Assembly (NCBI GenBank): GCA_900547555.1
Contig: URHG01000008.1
Coordinates: 1-64,000 of the forward strand
Origin: an uncultured Porphyromonadaceae bacterium
GTDB taxonomy: Bacteria; Bacteroidota; Bacteroidia; Bacteroidales; UBA11471
DNA length: 64,000 bases
Reading direction: 5' to 3'
Below the pieces are notes generated by a model. It saw nothing but the letters and a program-made list of their open reading frames with translations, searched no databases and was not told where the DNA came from. This document shows, in pieces, positions 24,812 through 34,700 of this stretch. Position 1 is the first letter of the stretch. Each line of letters opens with the position of its first letter. The translations under genes were made by a program, and so were the position numbers.

Positions 24812-25705
24812 TTATCGAAAGGTCTTTGCCTTTTCTGCACTCGTAAATACCCGCGACACGTAAGGTAAGCAGATATAAAGTGCCGAGTGCCAATATTCCC
24901 ATACATGCCCCCCGTCGCGTACACGGAATTGACAGGGAATGCCGGCATTTCTCATTACTTGATAAAACTCGATGTTGCGATCGAGTAAAAAATCATCGTC
25001 TCCACAATCTACAAACCACGAAACGCTCCGCAGACTGTCTATCCGTTCCTTACCGGCTTCCCGCACATAACGAATACAATCTCGCTCGATAACCGCACGA
25101 GTAAGGACAGCTATCTTATCATCGGAACGGGCTGATTCTATCATTCCTCGCTCGGGAATCGCCACCAATGCACTCATCGCATACGCGGCACAGAACATAT
25201 CGCTATGACGTTGGGCATAGGAAACCGCTCCTCCTCCACCCATAGAAAGTCCGGCTATGGCCCGATGTGCCTTATCACCCATAATCCGATAACGGGCTTC
25301 GATGCGGGGCAGGAATTCGGTAAAAAAGAAAGTTTCGTACTGCCAATCGGGCATATCGAAATAACCATTCCATTCGGTATGTATATCTCCGCCGGCCTCG
25401 GGCGAAACAATAATCATATCGCAAACTTTCCCCGCAGGAACCAAAAGATCCATAACCGACCTTATATGTCCGCGTTCGGGCCATATCATATGGGTATTTC
25501 CCAACCCGTGCAGCAGATAGAGTACCGGATAATTTACAGCCGAACGATCGTAATCGGGAGGAAGATATACGGAATATTTCCGATATGTATCCAAAACCCG
25601 GCTATACACCGAATCTTCAACCACACGCCCAACTGCATTTTGTGAAAATAGAGAAAAAACATTCCCCCAAACACACAACCCAAACAGTAATATCAATTTT
25701 TTCAT
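24812..25705 (-). CDS. Secreted alpha/beta-hydrolase esterase (esterase D / CE1-like)
   Basis: A 297-residue exported hydrolase. A signal peptide (MKKLILLFGLCVWGNVFSLF) is followed by the family's SVYLPPDYDRSAVNYPVLYLLHGLG. The nucleophile elbow is GLSMGGGGA, the acid likely lies in DCGDDDFLLD, and the His is in GGHVWEYWHSAL. This group includes tributyrin, acetyl-xylan and feruloyl esterases, so a side-chain ester of plant polysaccharide is a plausible substrate but unproven. It converges with cobB, 18 nt between stops, and is transcribed from its own upstream region next to the glycogen genes. Confidence 0.88.
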   Translation of the reverse strand: MKKLILLFGLCVWGNVFSLFSQNAVGRVVEDSVYSRVLDTYRKYSVYLPPDYDRSAVNYPVLYLLHGLGNTHMIWPERGHIRSVMDLLVPAGKVCDMIIVSPEAGGDIHTEWNGYFDMPDWQYETFFFTEFLPRIEARYRIMGDKAHRAIAGLSMGGGGAVSYAQRHSDMFCAAYAMSALVAIPERGMIESARSDDKIAVLTRAVIERDCIRYVREAGKERIDSLRSVSWFVDCGDDDFLLDRNIEFYQVMRNAGIPCQFRVRDGGHVWEYWHSALYICLPYVSRVFTSAEKAKTFR

Positions 25706-25718
25706 ATATTCTCCAAAA

Positions 25719-25748
25719 ATATTGGGGCGTCAAAAAACGCCCCAATAT
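25719..25748 (-). terminator. Terminator after glycogen phosphorylase
   Basis: ATATTGGGGCGT (25719-25730) pairs with ACGCCCCAATAT (25737-25748). It lies 26 nt past the phosphorylase stop on the minus strand and just before the esterase ATG. Confidence 0.8.
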
Positions 25749-25774
25749 ATCATTTATTTTAACTGTATGGAAAA

Positions 25775-28330
25775 TCAGAACCAACGCACATAAGAGAAGT
25801 CCTGGCGGTGAGGCAGATCAGGATTTTTCGGGAAAAGACGGAATGCATACTTGAAGATTCCAGCCACATTCACGTCGTAACTCAACGCATAGGTCACCAA
25901 ATCGCCATCGGTCTTCACTTCATTCATCTCTGTTACGACATAAGGCTGCTGTTGTCCGTCGATAACAGGAGATACAACCAGTTCCACACCCAGACAATCA
26001 GGTAAACCTTTCCGGTCGATAGTTACCGAAATATCATAAGTCTCGCCGGCACAAGATTTATACAACAAATCTTCGGGAAGATTTATCTCTTTCACTTCGA
26101 TTTCGTCCCACTTGTCAACGACCATTTGTTTCCATGCAGCGATTTCTTTTGCTTTTTTGTAATTATCGGCTATCAAAAGTTTCGACCGCTTGGCTTCTTT
26201 ACTATAAAAACGTTCGATATAATCTTCGAGCATACGATTCATTGTAAATTCGGGAGCGATTTGCGCAATCGAATTTTTGATATATTGTATCCACTCGGGC
26301 GAATATCCTTTGCTGTTTTTAGCAAAATAAAGCGGAACAATTTCATTTTCGAGCATCGCATAGATGGTAGCTGCATCGAGCTGGTCCTGATTACTTTGTT
26401 CTTGGAATGTACGTTTGGCCGTCAGCGCCCAACCGGCACCTTCTTTATACCCCTCATACCACCAACCGTCGAGTACCGAGAAATTGAGTACACCGTTCAT
26501 TTCGGCTTTTTCGCCCGATGTTCCCGATGCTTCGAGCGGGCGGGTCGGCGTATTCAACCAGATGTCCACCCCTGAAACCAAACGTTTGGCCACTTTCATA
26601 TCGTAATTTTCGAGGAAAATAATTTTGCCGAGGAACTCAGGACGGCGGGAAATCTCTACGATACGTTTGATGAGATCCTGACCTGCCCCGTCGGCAGGGT
26701 GTGCTTTACCCGAAAATATAAACTGTACGGGATATTGAGGATTGTTCACGATTTTAGAAAGCCGATCGAGATCGGTAAAGAGAAGATGTGCACGCTTATA
26801 TGTAGCGAAACGACGGGCAAAACCGATAAGAAGGGCATTGGGATTGATGCGTTCGAGTATAGAAACCACTTGTGATGGATTTCCCTGATTCTTAATCCAT
26901 TTATCCCGGAACTCATTGCGAACAAAATCGATGAGTTTGTTTTTCATCATCTGACGCATGTTCCAAATGTCCTCATCGGGCACGTCATAGATTTTCTGCC
27001 AGAGTCCACGATCATTCTGATGGGTCAAAAAATCCGCCCCCAAATGTTTTACATAGAATTCTTTCCACTCCGATGCAGCCCAAGTAGGCATGTGCACACC
27101 ATTGGTTACATAGCTTACATGCAATTCGTCGGGCGAATAGCCTTTCCAGATGGGCTGGAACATACGTTGCGACACCTTACCGTGCAACCAGCTGACACCG
27201 TTGACTTCCTGACAAGTATTGCAGGCAAACACGCTCATACAGAACTTTTCGCCGGATCCGGGATTTTCGCGTCCCAAATCCATCAACTCACCGAAAGAGA
27301 TACCGAGTTTGGCGGGAAACTCTCCCATATATTTACCGAAAAGGGACTCATCGAAATAGTCGTGTCCGGCAGGAACAGGCGTATGCACGGTGTAAAGAGA
27401 AGATGCACGTACGACTTCCAACGCCTCGGCAAAAGAGAGCTTTTCATCTTGTATATAATCGACCAGACGCTGTACGTTGATAAGCGCCGCATGGCCTTCA
27501 TTGCAATGATATACGTCTTTCTTTATACCCAGACGTTTGAGCATGAGAATACCGCCGATACCGAGCAGATACTCCTGTTTCATGCGGTTTTCCCAATCCC
27601 CGCCATAGAGCTGGTAAGTGATGGAACGGTCGAACTCGCTGTTGAGTTCCAAATCGGTATCCATCAGATACAACGATACACGACCCACATTCACACGCCA
27701 AATATTGGCATATACGATGCGGCCGGGATAGGGCACTTCGAGTATAATGGGGTGTCCGTTTTCATCGACAACCTGTTCGATGGGAAGCTGGTTGAAATTT
27801 TGAGGCTCATAATTGGCCAACTGCTGACCGTCCATCGAGAGTGTCTGGGTAAAATAGCCGTAACGATAAAGGAAACCCACGGCAACCATATCGATATTAC
27901 TGTCGCTGGCCTCTTTCAAATAGTCACCGGCCAGAATACCCAAACCGCCAGAATATATCTTCAAGACATTGGCCAAGCCGTATTCCATGCTGAAATAAGC
28001 AATGGAAGGCAAATTGCCATTGGGTTTTTCGTCGATATATTTACGGAACTTTTCATATTGTGCATTGATCGTGTACATCATGGCTTTATCGGCCACGATT
28101 TCTTCCAGACGTTCGTAACTGACCCGATTGAGTAACATCACGGGATTACCGTTGACAGCCTTCCATATTTCAGGATCTATCGATTTGAACATGGAAAGGG
28201 ATTCGTTGTTCCAAACCCACCAAATGTTACGGGCCATTTCCTGCAATACATTCAGTTGTTCCGGCATACGCGACTCAACCGTAATATCCCGCCATACAGG
28301 AGTATTGGCATTACTTACTTGTACTTTCAT
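25775..28330 (-). CDS. glgP: Alpha-glucan (glycogen/maltodextrin) phosphorylase
   Basis: An 851-residue GT35 phosphorylase releasing glucose-1-phosphate from alpha-1,4-glucans. The N-terminal DUF3417-like start (RNIWWVWNNESLSMFKSID) and the overall layout match the short alpha-glucan phosphorylase subgroup rather than the muscle type. Active-site segments include AYFSMEYGLANVLKIYSGGLGILAGDYLK, HCNEGHAAL, the pyridoxal-phosphate region EASGTSGEKAEMNG and VLDGWWYEGY. It follows the GT3 glycogen synthase by 35 nt on the same strand, giving a two-gene glycogen synthesis/breakdown operon. Confidence 0.95.
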   Translation of the reverse strand: MKVQVSNANTPVWRDITVESRMPEQLNVLQEMARNIWWVWNNESLSMFKSIDPEIWKAVNGNPVMLLNRVSYERLEEIVADKAMMYTINAQYEKFRKYIDEKPNGNLPSIAYFSMEYGLANVLKIYSGGLGILAGDYLKEASDSNIDMVAVGFLYRYGYFTQTLSMDGQQLANYEPQNFNQLPIEQVVDENGHPIILEVPYPGRIVYANIWRVNVGRVSLYLMDTDLELNSEFDRSITYQLYGGDWENRMKQEYLLGIGGILMLKRLGIKKDVYHCNEGHAALINVQRLVDYIQDEKLSFAEALEVVRASSLYTVHTPVPAGHDYFDESLFGKYMGEFPAKLGISFGELMDLGRENPGSGEKFCMSVFACNTCQEVNGVSWLHGKVSQRMFQPIWKGYSPDELHVSYVTNGVHMPTWAASEWKEFYVKHLGADFLTHQNDRGLWQKIYDVPDEDIWNMRQMMKNKLIDFVRNEFRDKWIKNQGNPSQVVSILERINPNALLIGFARRFATYKRAHLLFTDLDRLSKIVNNPQYPVQFIFSGKAHPADGAGQDLIKRIVEISRRPEFLGKIIFLENYDMKVAKRLVSGVDIWLNTPTRPLEASGTSGEKAEMNGVLNFSVLDGWWYEGYKEGAGWALTAKRTFQEQSNQDQLDAATIYAMLENEIVPLYFAKNSKGYSPEWIQYIKNSIAQIAPEFTMNRMLEDYIERFYSKEAKRSKLLIADNYKKAKEIAAWKQMVVDKWDEIEVKEINLPEDLLYKSCAGETYDISVTIDRKGLPDCLGVELVVSPVIDGQQQPYVVTEMNEVKTDGDLVTYALSYDVNVAGIFKYAFRLFPKNPDLPHRQDFSYVRWF

Positions 28331-28365
28331 AAGCTAATATGTTTAGTAATGATTATTTTACAGAA

Positions 28366-30072
28366 TTATTTTTCTTCTATATCGCTTTCTTCCTCTATAT
28401 TTTCAGGTACGATAGCGACCTGCTCTTCAATAGCACGGCGCAAAGCCATATCGTAAGCTTTTCGATAATAATTGATAAAATGACTCCATAGGGCTTCCGA
28501 TGCCGTATTCTGAGCCGACTGGCTCATAAGAAGCCGCGTCGATTGACCAGTAGAGGCCAGCCATTGTATCGTATCGGAAAGATTCTCGGCGACATCGATG
28601 AAATTGAAATCGGTACGATGCAATACAGCAACCCCTTTTCCTTCGAGGCCGTAGTTGGCCATGTTTTTTATCCACATACCGAAACCCGAAAGATCGGTCG
28701 TTACCGTAGGAACGCCGAAAGCGATACTTTCGAGCGGCGTATACCCCCACGGTTCGTAATACGAAGGGAACGCCGTCGCATCGAGACCTATCAACGTATC
28801 GTAATAGGTCAAATCGACGATACCGTCGTTTCCCGTCAGATACGACGGGACAAAGATGATTTTGAGTTTAGAATCGGGCTTTTGTGGGAATCCGCAATAA
28901 CGTATCTGATTCACCAACTTATCCTCTGCCATATTGTGCAACGTATGGGTGATATAGGGATCGGGCAAAGGTGTCCGATAAGATTCACCGCTCTCCAAAC
29001 GTTCCAACAAATCGGCACGCGGTTCATTCACCCATGCCGGGACCAGTACGAAAGCGATGATTTCCCTATCGCCATCATAATGCGAACGCAAACGGTTCAA
29101 GGCATCGACATACATATCGATACCCTTATTCTTGAACTCATAACGTCCCGATGTCGCAATCAACACGGCATCGTCGGGTGCTTCATACCCGACAAGAGCC
29201 GACGCTATGCGCAACAGTTTTTTTCTTGCCGCCGCTCTTTTCTTTGCAAACAATTCACCTTTGGGCACAAAGTCGGCTTCAAACCCGTTAGGTGTAACGA
29301 CATCGGGAGTTTTCTCGAGCAACTGGGTACACTCCGCCGCAGTAACATCGCTCACCGTCGTAAAAGCATGAGCAAAGTGTGCAGCCTGACGCTCGACCGA
29401 ATGTTTTGCCTCCATATTCAACTCCTCGGCCATCTGTGTGCCGTTATATCCGAAAAGATAACCGTACAATGGTTTATCATTCCCGGCTATGGAACGGCCT
29501 ATCGAAGTGGCGTGAGTCGTAAATACCGTTGCTATGGCAGGTACGGCACGACGCAAGTACAACAAGCCCATACCGGTCTGCCACTCGTCGAAATGAGCGA
29601 CGACTTTATATTTCTCCCCACCGATATAGCGATAATAGTGCTCTATAACCTGCGCAGCCGCACAAGCAAACATGCAGGAATCGTCATAATCGCCATAAGC
29701 ATGCAGCGATTTCACACCGAATGCGTTCCACATATCGGTATATATATCATTACGTCGAGAGAACAAATCCTGATAATCGACCAATATGACAACCGGTTTT
29801 CCGGGTATATTCCAGCGTCCCACACGCACTTTCAGCCCCTCTTTCAAGGCTTTGGCCTTCCAGGCTTTCAACAAAGTATGAGATTCGGTAAAATAGGGAG
29901 AAGGGGTGGCTTTCCACACATCGGGGCCGATAAATATATTCTTATCCTTATTGATCTTTTGCAACGTATGGGCCTTTGTCGATAATACGGTGTATATACC
30001 TCCTACCAGATTACAGACTTCCCAGCTAACTTCAAACAGATAATCGGGATAGAGTAGACTCTTCTCTGTCAT
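28366..30072 (-). CDS. Glycogen synthase, GT3 (eukaryote-like) family
   Basis: A 568-residue glycosyltransferase of the GT3 family, which extends glycogen with UDP-glucose; bacteria more often use GT5 GlgA. Recognisable parts are FEVSWEVCNLVGGIYTVLSTKA at the start, HFDEWQTGMGLLYLRR, TTHATSIGRSIAGN and the sugar-nucleotide region YYEPWGYTPLESIAFGVPTVTTDLSGFG. GT3 synthases are characteristic of Bacteroidetes among bacteria. It is the first gene of the pair with the phosphorylase. A consensus -7 box TAACTTTG lies 57 nt upstream (30129-30136). Confidence 0.94.
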   Translation of the reverse strand: MTEKSLLYPDYLFEVSWEVCNLVGGIYTVLSTKAHTLQKINKDKNIFIGPDVWKATPSPYFTESHTLLKAWKAKALKEGLKVRVGRWNIPGKPVVILVDYQDLFSRRNDIYTDMWNAFGVKSLHAYGDYDDSCMFACAAAQVIEHYYRYIGGEKYKVVAHFDEWQTGMGLLYLRRAVPAIATVFTTHATSIGRSIAGNDKPLYGYLFGYNGTQMAEELNMEAKHSVERQAAHFAHAFTTVSDVTAAECTQLLEKTPDVVTPNGFEADFVPKGELFAKKRAAARKKLLRIASALVGYEAPDDAVLIATSGRYEFKNKGIDMYVDALNRLRSHYDGDREIIAFVLVPAWVNEPRADLLERLESGESYRTPLPDPYITHTLHNMAEDKLVNQIRYCGFPQKPDSKLKIIFVPSYLTGNDGIVDLTYYDTLIGLDATAFPSYYEPWGYTPLESIAFGVPTVTTDLSGFGMWIKNMANYGLEGKGVAVLHRTDFNFIDVAENLSDTIQWLASTGQSTRLLMSQSAQNTASEALWSHFINYYRKAYDMALRRAIEEQVAIVPENIEEESDIEEK

Positions 30073-30428
30073 AAGAAAATATTAAAAACAGTTTCTAGTT
30101 ATGTAGTGTAGACTTCTAAAAATCTGCACAAAGTTACAGAAAAATTTTTATATGACAGGCTTTTTGAAAATCTTATTTTTCTTATACTATTGTGTAGCAA
30201 AAAAATAAGGAATTTACACAAGAGATAAATTTCTCGAAAATTCCCCGCATCCATTTCCTACAAACAGCCTCGGACAAACTGGAACCCCCCGAGGCACTCA
30301 GTGTGAATAACCGGTCCCTTCTTCACCGAAATTTTACAATTCCGACACTCTGTTGTCATTCTTTTGCCACACCGGTGAAACACAAAACTTGTTCTTTTGT
30401 GCATCATTTTTAACAAAAACCATCAAAC
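30073..30428. promoter_or_regulatory. 356-bp divergent region between the glycogen operon and the phosphoesterase
   Basis: There is no gene here. On the minus strand a consensus -7 box TAACTTTG (30129-30136) should drive the glycogen operon, without a clear -33 TTTG. On the plus strand there is only TTCTTTTG (30392-30399), one base from consensus, with a TTTG 25 nt upstream, which is too far. I see no terminator or repeat. Confidence 0.45.
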
Positions 30429-33400
30429 ATGAAAAAAAGATTTTATTCTCTGTTTTTCTCGCTTTTATTGTGCGGGAATCTCGTTTCATCGGCGTCGGTG
30501 TCCATTACGGGAAAAAGCCGTATGCAAATCGGCGACACAACGGAATATTCCGTCAATCCCGAAACCGACATCGCTTCTTATGTGTGGAAAGCGCCAAAGG
30601 GTTGCCGCATTATCGACGGTCAAGGTTCTCCAACCATAGAATTGGCCTCGACCTTCTTATCGCAAGACAGCCCGCTGACGCTTATCAGGCAAAAAAACGA
30701 CAACTCGACCGACACTTCAAGCATCGATATTTCTTTTGTCCATCGCATCGCTCGTATTTCCGACCATTCCATCTCGGCCGGAGACAGCATATCCATCAAC
30801 GGTAGATATTATAAAGAGGCGGATATTTACTATGAACCTCTGTCGGACGGAGACAGTGAATATCAACAGGTAACAGCACATCGGCTGACTGTTGTTCCCG
30901 ATACTTTTTCGGCATTCACCAAGCCCTATCTGCAATCGGTTACCTCATCTTCTATCTGGGTCAGTTGGAAAAGCGATAAAGCTGGCACGCCGGTCGTTCT
31001 ATATGGAACCGATGCAGAAAATCTTTCTCTCCGAAAAGAAGGCTCGTACGAACAACTCTCCGATTCTTATTTCTGGAACTCGGTACAACTTACCGGACTG
31101 GAAGCCGAGACTTTCTACTATTACAAGGTCGTATTCAATGACGAAGAAAGCGACATATACCGATTCCGCACCATGCAAGAAAAAGGCGACCGCAAACCTA
31201 TGCGGATTCTACTCATGGGCGACCACCAGATAAAAAGCCGGAGCGGATATGAATGGCTCATGAAAGCCGCCCAAAGGAAAATCGAAGAAAAATACGGAAA
31301 CCTCGAAGAAAATATCGATATGATCATGAATATCGGCGACCAAGTCGACTTGGGTACACTAGAACAATATGAACATATCCACCTTTTCAAGTCGCAGCTC
31401 ATGTCTCCCTATCTACCCATCATGACCGCCGTAGGTAACCATGAGACGTATCAAGACCCCGGCATGGCCCACTATGCAGCACATTATCATTACGAAGACT
31501 TGGAATACAACGGTATAAAAAGCGGAACCGAAAATTACTATGCCTATCAGGCCGGACGCATTCTCTTCATCGTACTTAGCACCGAACATACCGGCGACAC
31601 ACAGAAAGCATGGGTAAGAAAAGTTATCGACGCCGCCAAAAACGATGATAACATAGACTTCATCATCAGTGTCAATCACCGTCCTATCCAAGCCGAACAA
31701 TACATCGGCGACATATCTTCTTGGGTTCGCAACGAAATTATCCCCATACTTTCCGAGACCCCCAAACATGTTTTCAATTACGGAGGACACCACCACTTGT
31801 ACCACAGAGGGCAACTGACCGATTACCCCGTGTACCACATCATAAACGGTGCTGCTTCATGGGATCAGATGTGGGGAATGTCTTCGGAAAAAGACTATGA
31901 CGACGTGCAGAAAACGATCGATTACTGGGGATACCAAATATTGGAATTCGACTTCGAACGGAAAGAAATGAAAGCCGAATGTTATGCCATAGGCAATAAA
32001 GAGCTGGTCGTCGATAATATCCTCATCGACTCATTCCACCGGACATTGGGAAAAGCGGCTCCACAAAAACCGGAAATCACAGAAACGCCCGATACTCTCT
32101 CATTACCTTATATATTCAAGGGAAGCCCCTATTCCACCTCAACAGACGAAGCGTTGAACAGCACACAGTTCCAATTTTCCCTTTCACCGGATTTCTCTAC
32201 CCTCGAACTCGACAAGGTACAAGACGTCGAAAATCTCTATGGTTCGACCGGCTCACCCTGGCATACGCCCGTAGACCTGAACGAGGGAAAAGACATAACC
32301 CGTTTCACTGTCGAGAAAAATAAACTGAAAAACGGTGTCTACTACATGCGTACTCGCTATCGCGACGCCAACATGGAATGGTCGGAGTGGTCGGAAAGCC
32401 GTAAATTTACGGTTACGGGAAGCATAGACGGAGACCCGTCTATCTCGATGGAAAAGAATACATTCGCACCGGGAGAAAATATAGAGGTTCTTTATCAGTA
32501 TGCACCCGAAGACCAGAATGCATGGATAGGCATCTATCATAAAGGGAAAAATCCCGATGTCAGCGGCCCTTCTACCCGATGGGAGTACACTTCGGGCCAA
32601 TCGGGGAAATTCACCTTTACGCTCGATTCTCCCGATGAATACTACGCTGTACTTTTCAATGACGAAGGTTATACCGAAATAAGTGAACGCATCGCTTTCT
32701 ATGTCGGCAGCATACCCGAACTCAGCATCGAAAAAAACAGCTACCAAGAGGGAGAAGGCATAAAAGTAAACTTCAAGAATGCGCCCGGCCTCGACAGCGA
32801 TTGGATAGGAATTTACAAAATGGGAAAAATTCCGGGTACAGCCGACCTTTCCGACTCATGGGACTATACCGACAAACAAAACGCAGGAGAAATGACCTTA
32901 GGCAAAGAGTTGGGCAAAGGATATTATTTTATCAACTATTTCACACGAGGCGGATATTTCGAGCCGAGAGAACGACTCTATTTCTCGATAGGAGATAAAA
33001 TATCGAGCGTATGGGCCGAAAAAGATACTTTCGACATCGATGAAGAAATACATATACATTACCAAGACGGGCCCGGAACACCAAAAGACTGGGTAGGATT
33101 TTTCTTGGAGGGAAAAGATCCCAATAAAGACGAATTGGATGGCTTCTATTACACATACGGTGCGACAGAAGGGTACATCACCGTAAAACCGGGAGAGCTT
33201 CCTGCCGGGAAATACTTCTGCGCCCTCTACATCAACGATTCCTACGATGAAGTTTCGGAACGCATTTATATCACGATCTCAGACAAATCGGCCAATCGCA
33301 TCGAAACGGAAAAAGAATCACTTTCCTATATGCTATCGGGTGGAGTATTGAATTTACAGAACAACGGTTATGACACAGCCGAAATTTTCCAGACTACCGG

Positions 33401-33536
33401 AAAGCGGGTTATCCACACCTCTTTGATAAGCGGAAATAATCAGATCGATATGAATAATTTAGAAAACGGCCTATACATTTTACGCGTAAGCGATAAAGAA
33501 AAAGCCCGTTCTTATAAAATCATCTTGAACAAATAA
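30429..33536 (+). CDS. Secreted metallophosphoesterase (purple-acid-phosphatase-like) with T9SS tail
   Basis: A 1035-residue secreted enzyme. A signal peptide (MKKRFYSLFFSLLLCGNLVS) precedes an Ig-like and a fibronectin-III-like domain (FTKPYLQSVTSSSIWVSWKS). The calcineurin-type phosphoesterase core shows the metal motifs LLMGDHQI, MNIGDQVDLG, VGNHETY, VNHRP and GGHHHLYHRG. After it come three repeats of about 95 residues, each with W(I/V)G(I/F)(Y/F) (AWIGIYHKGK, DWIGIYKMGK, DWVGFFLEGK). The end (LENGLYILRVSDKEKARSYK) looks like a type IX sorting domain. It should hydrolyse phosphate esters outside the cell; the natural substrate is unknown. It stands alone with a good terminator. Confidence 0.9.
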   Translation: MKKRFYSLFFSLLLCGNLVSSASVSITGKSRMQIGDTTEYSVNPETDIASYVWKAPKGCRIIDGQGSPTIELASTFLSQDSPLTLIRQKNDNSTDTSSIDISFVHRIARISDHSISAGDSISINGRYYKEADIYYEPLSDGDSEYQQVTAHRLTVVPDTFSAFTKPYLQSVTSSSIWVSWKSDKAGTPVVLYGTDAENLSLRKEGSYEQLSDSYFWNSVQLTGLEAETFYYYKVVFNDEESDIYRFRTMQEKGDRKPMRILLMGDHQIKSRSGYEWLMKAAQRKIEEKYGNLEENIDMIMNIGDQVDLGTLEQYEHIHLFKSQLMSPYLPIMTAVGNHETYQDPGMAHYAAHYHYEDLEYNGIKSGTENYYAYQAGRILFIVLSTEHTGDTQKAWVRKVIDAAKNDDNIDFIISVNHRPIQAEQYIGDISSWVRNEIIPILSETPKHVFNYGGHHHLYHRGQLTDYPVYHIINGAASWDQMWGMSSEKDYDDVQKTIDYWGYQILEFDFERKEMKAECYAIGNKELVVDNILIDSFHRTLGKAAPQKPEITETPDTLSLPYIFKGSPYSTSTDEALNSTQFQFSLSPDFSTLELDKVQDVENLYGSTGSPWHTPVDLNEGKDITRFTVEKNKLKNGVYYMRTRYRDANMEWSEWSESRKFTVTGSIDGDPSISMEKNTFAPGENIEVLYQYAPEDQNAWIGIYHKGKNPDVSGPSTRWEYTSGQSGKFTFTLDSPDEYYAVLFNDEGYTEISERIAFYVGSIPELSIEKNSYQEGEGIKVNFKNAPGLDSDWIGIYKMGKIPGTADLSDSWDYTDKQNAGEMTLGKELGKGYYFINYFTRGGYFEPRERLYFSIGDKISSVWAEKDTFDIDEEIHIHYQDGPGTPKDWVGFFLEGKDPNKDELDGFYYTYGATEGYITVKPGELPAGKYFCALYINDSYDEVSERIYITISDKSANRIETEKESLSYMLSGGVLNLQNNGYDTAEIFQTTGKRVIHTSLISGNNQIDMNNLENGLYILRVSDKEKARSYKIILNK

Positions 33537-33563
33537 ACGTTTGTAGAAAACTCTTGAAAGCCC

Positions 33564-33604
33564 AGAGAGTCCGGCGGAAGATTTTCCACCGGACTCTCTT
33601 TTTC
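33564..33604 (+). terminator. Terminator after the phosphoesterase gene
   Basis: AGAGAGTCCGG (33564-33574) pairs with CCGGACTCTCT (33589-33599), with further inner pairing (GGAA/TTCC) across one mismatch. It is followed by a T-run to 33604. Confidence 0.82.
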
Positions 33605-33654
33605 CTATCCATATACACTATTCTCCAAACACAGTCATACTGAACTTTATCGGA

Positions 33655-34533
33655 TCATTTCAGCAGCGGCATTCGATGTAACATGTTTCTGAGTCTTATG
33701 GCAACACGGGGCATCGGTTCGGCTATCGTAAGCCCTACCAAATCAAAATTTTCAGCTACATCGTTTATCACCCGGACCGTTTCATCTATTTTCATTCCAC
33801 CCGGAACGACACCCACAGCGGCTATTATTTCGGCCGGGTCGAGTACGTCCATGTCGAAATGGACAACCACTTTCGATGCGCCAATCTCTTTCAACCACTT
33901 TACAACTGCATCACTGTTTTCGGCAACATCGCCGGGTGAAAGATGTCTAATCCCGTATTGTCTCTGCCGCGTTTTTATTTCGTCCCGCTCCCAATCACGC
34001 AACCCCACAAACAAAATTCTTGATGGATCGATTTTAGTCGGTAATTTCGATATGATTTTCTCATCGCCATATCCCATACAAGCCGTAACCGCCATCGCAT
34101 GATACCCCGGGTAAACGTCTCCGGGCAATGTGATGTCGGGATGGGCATCGATCCATATCACCGCTATATCATTCTCGTATTTATCGGCCAAATATGTAAA
34201 CGGCGCGACACTGACAGAACACTCCCCTCCTAAGGTTACAATTTTGTCGGGATTGCATTCCCGCAGTATATCCAATGCCGCCTCTGTCTGCGAAACGATA
34301 ATATCTCTGTCCATGACCCCATCGCACACTTTCCGCTCTCCTACTTGCGTAGAAACGGGAACGACTCGTGTTTCCTGTCCGTTATCGGGCGCAAGAAAAT
34401 TCAATAGTTCCGCTCCCAGATAATATCCCCGGGAAGCCTCCCCGGGTTCTTTCACCTCGGGTACCAATCCCGCAATGCAAGCCCCCTGCCATTGAGGATA
34501 AATCAATCGCACGGTTGAACTCCTGTTTTCCAT
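33655..34533 (-). CDS. Arginase/agmatinase-family (ureohydrolase-fold) protein
   Basis: 292 residues from the ATG at 34533; the frame extends 20 codons further, but those residues precede the family start. The metal-binding motifs are GGECSVS (residues 102-108), WIDAHPDITLP (Asp129, His131, Asp133) and FDMDVLDP (227-233). In canonical arginases and agmatinases the first motif is GG(D/E)HS; here the metal-binding His is replaced by Cys. The other ligands are intact, so the protein may use an altered metal centre or a different guanidino-type substrate. It has no obvious operon partner and ends near the phosphoesterase terminator. Confidence 0.88.
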   Translation of the reverse strand: MENRSSTVRLIYPQWQGACIAGLVPEVKEPGEASRGYYLGAELLNFLAPDNGQETRVVPVSTQVGERKVCDGVMDRDIIVSQTEAALDILRECNPDKIVTLGGECSVSVAPFTYLADKYENDIAVIWIDAHPDITLPGDVYPGYHAMAVTACMGYGDEKIISKLPTKIDPSRILFVGLRDWERDEIKTRQRQYGIRHLSPGDVAENSDAVVKWLKEIGASKVVVHFDMDVLDPAEIIAAVGVVPGGMKIDETVRVINDVAENFDLVGLTIAEPMPRVAIRLRNMLHRMPLLK

Positions 34534-34656
34534 ACGTGTTCCAAATATTAAAAACCACCCTACAAAAATAAATGCCTTTATCTGCTTTTGCAAATAGAGG
34601 TAAAAATATTCCTATTTTCCGAACATCGATCCTTGTCCACACTCATTGCTCTAAAT

Positions 34657-34686
34657 AGAAAAAGCCCGGTGTCCCGGGCTTTTTCT
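34657..34686 (-). terminator. Terminator after the pectate-lyase-like gene
   Basis: AGAAAAAGCCCGG (34657-34669) pairs with CCGGGCTTTTTCT (34674-34686) around TGTC. It lies 15 nt past the stop of the gene at 34701, with T-runs on both strands. Confidence 0.85.
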
Positions 34687-34700
34687 ATCAATAACTCTAC

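Noticed and set aside
28543..29985. 480-codon open frame on the plus strand
   Set aside because: It is antisense to the GT3 glycogen synthase, whose conserved motifs show the true frame.
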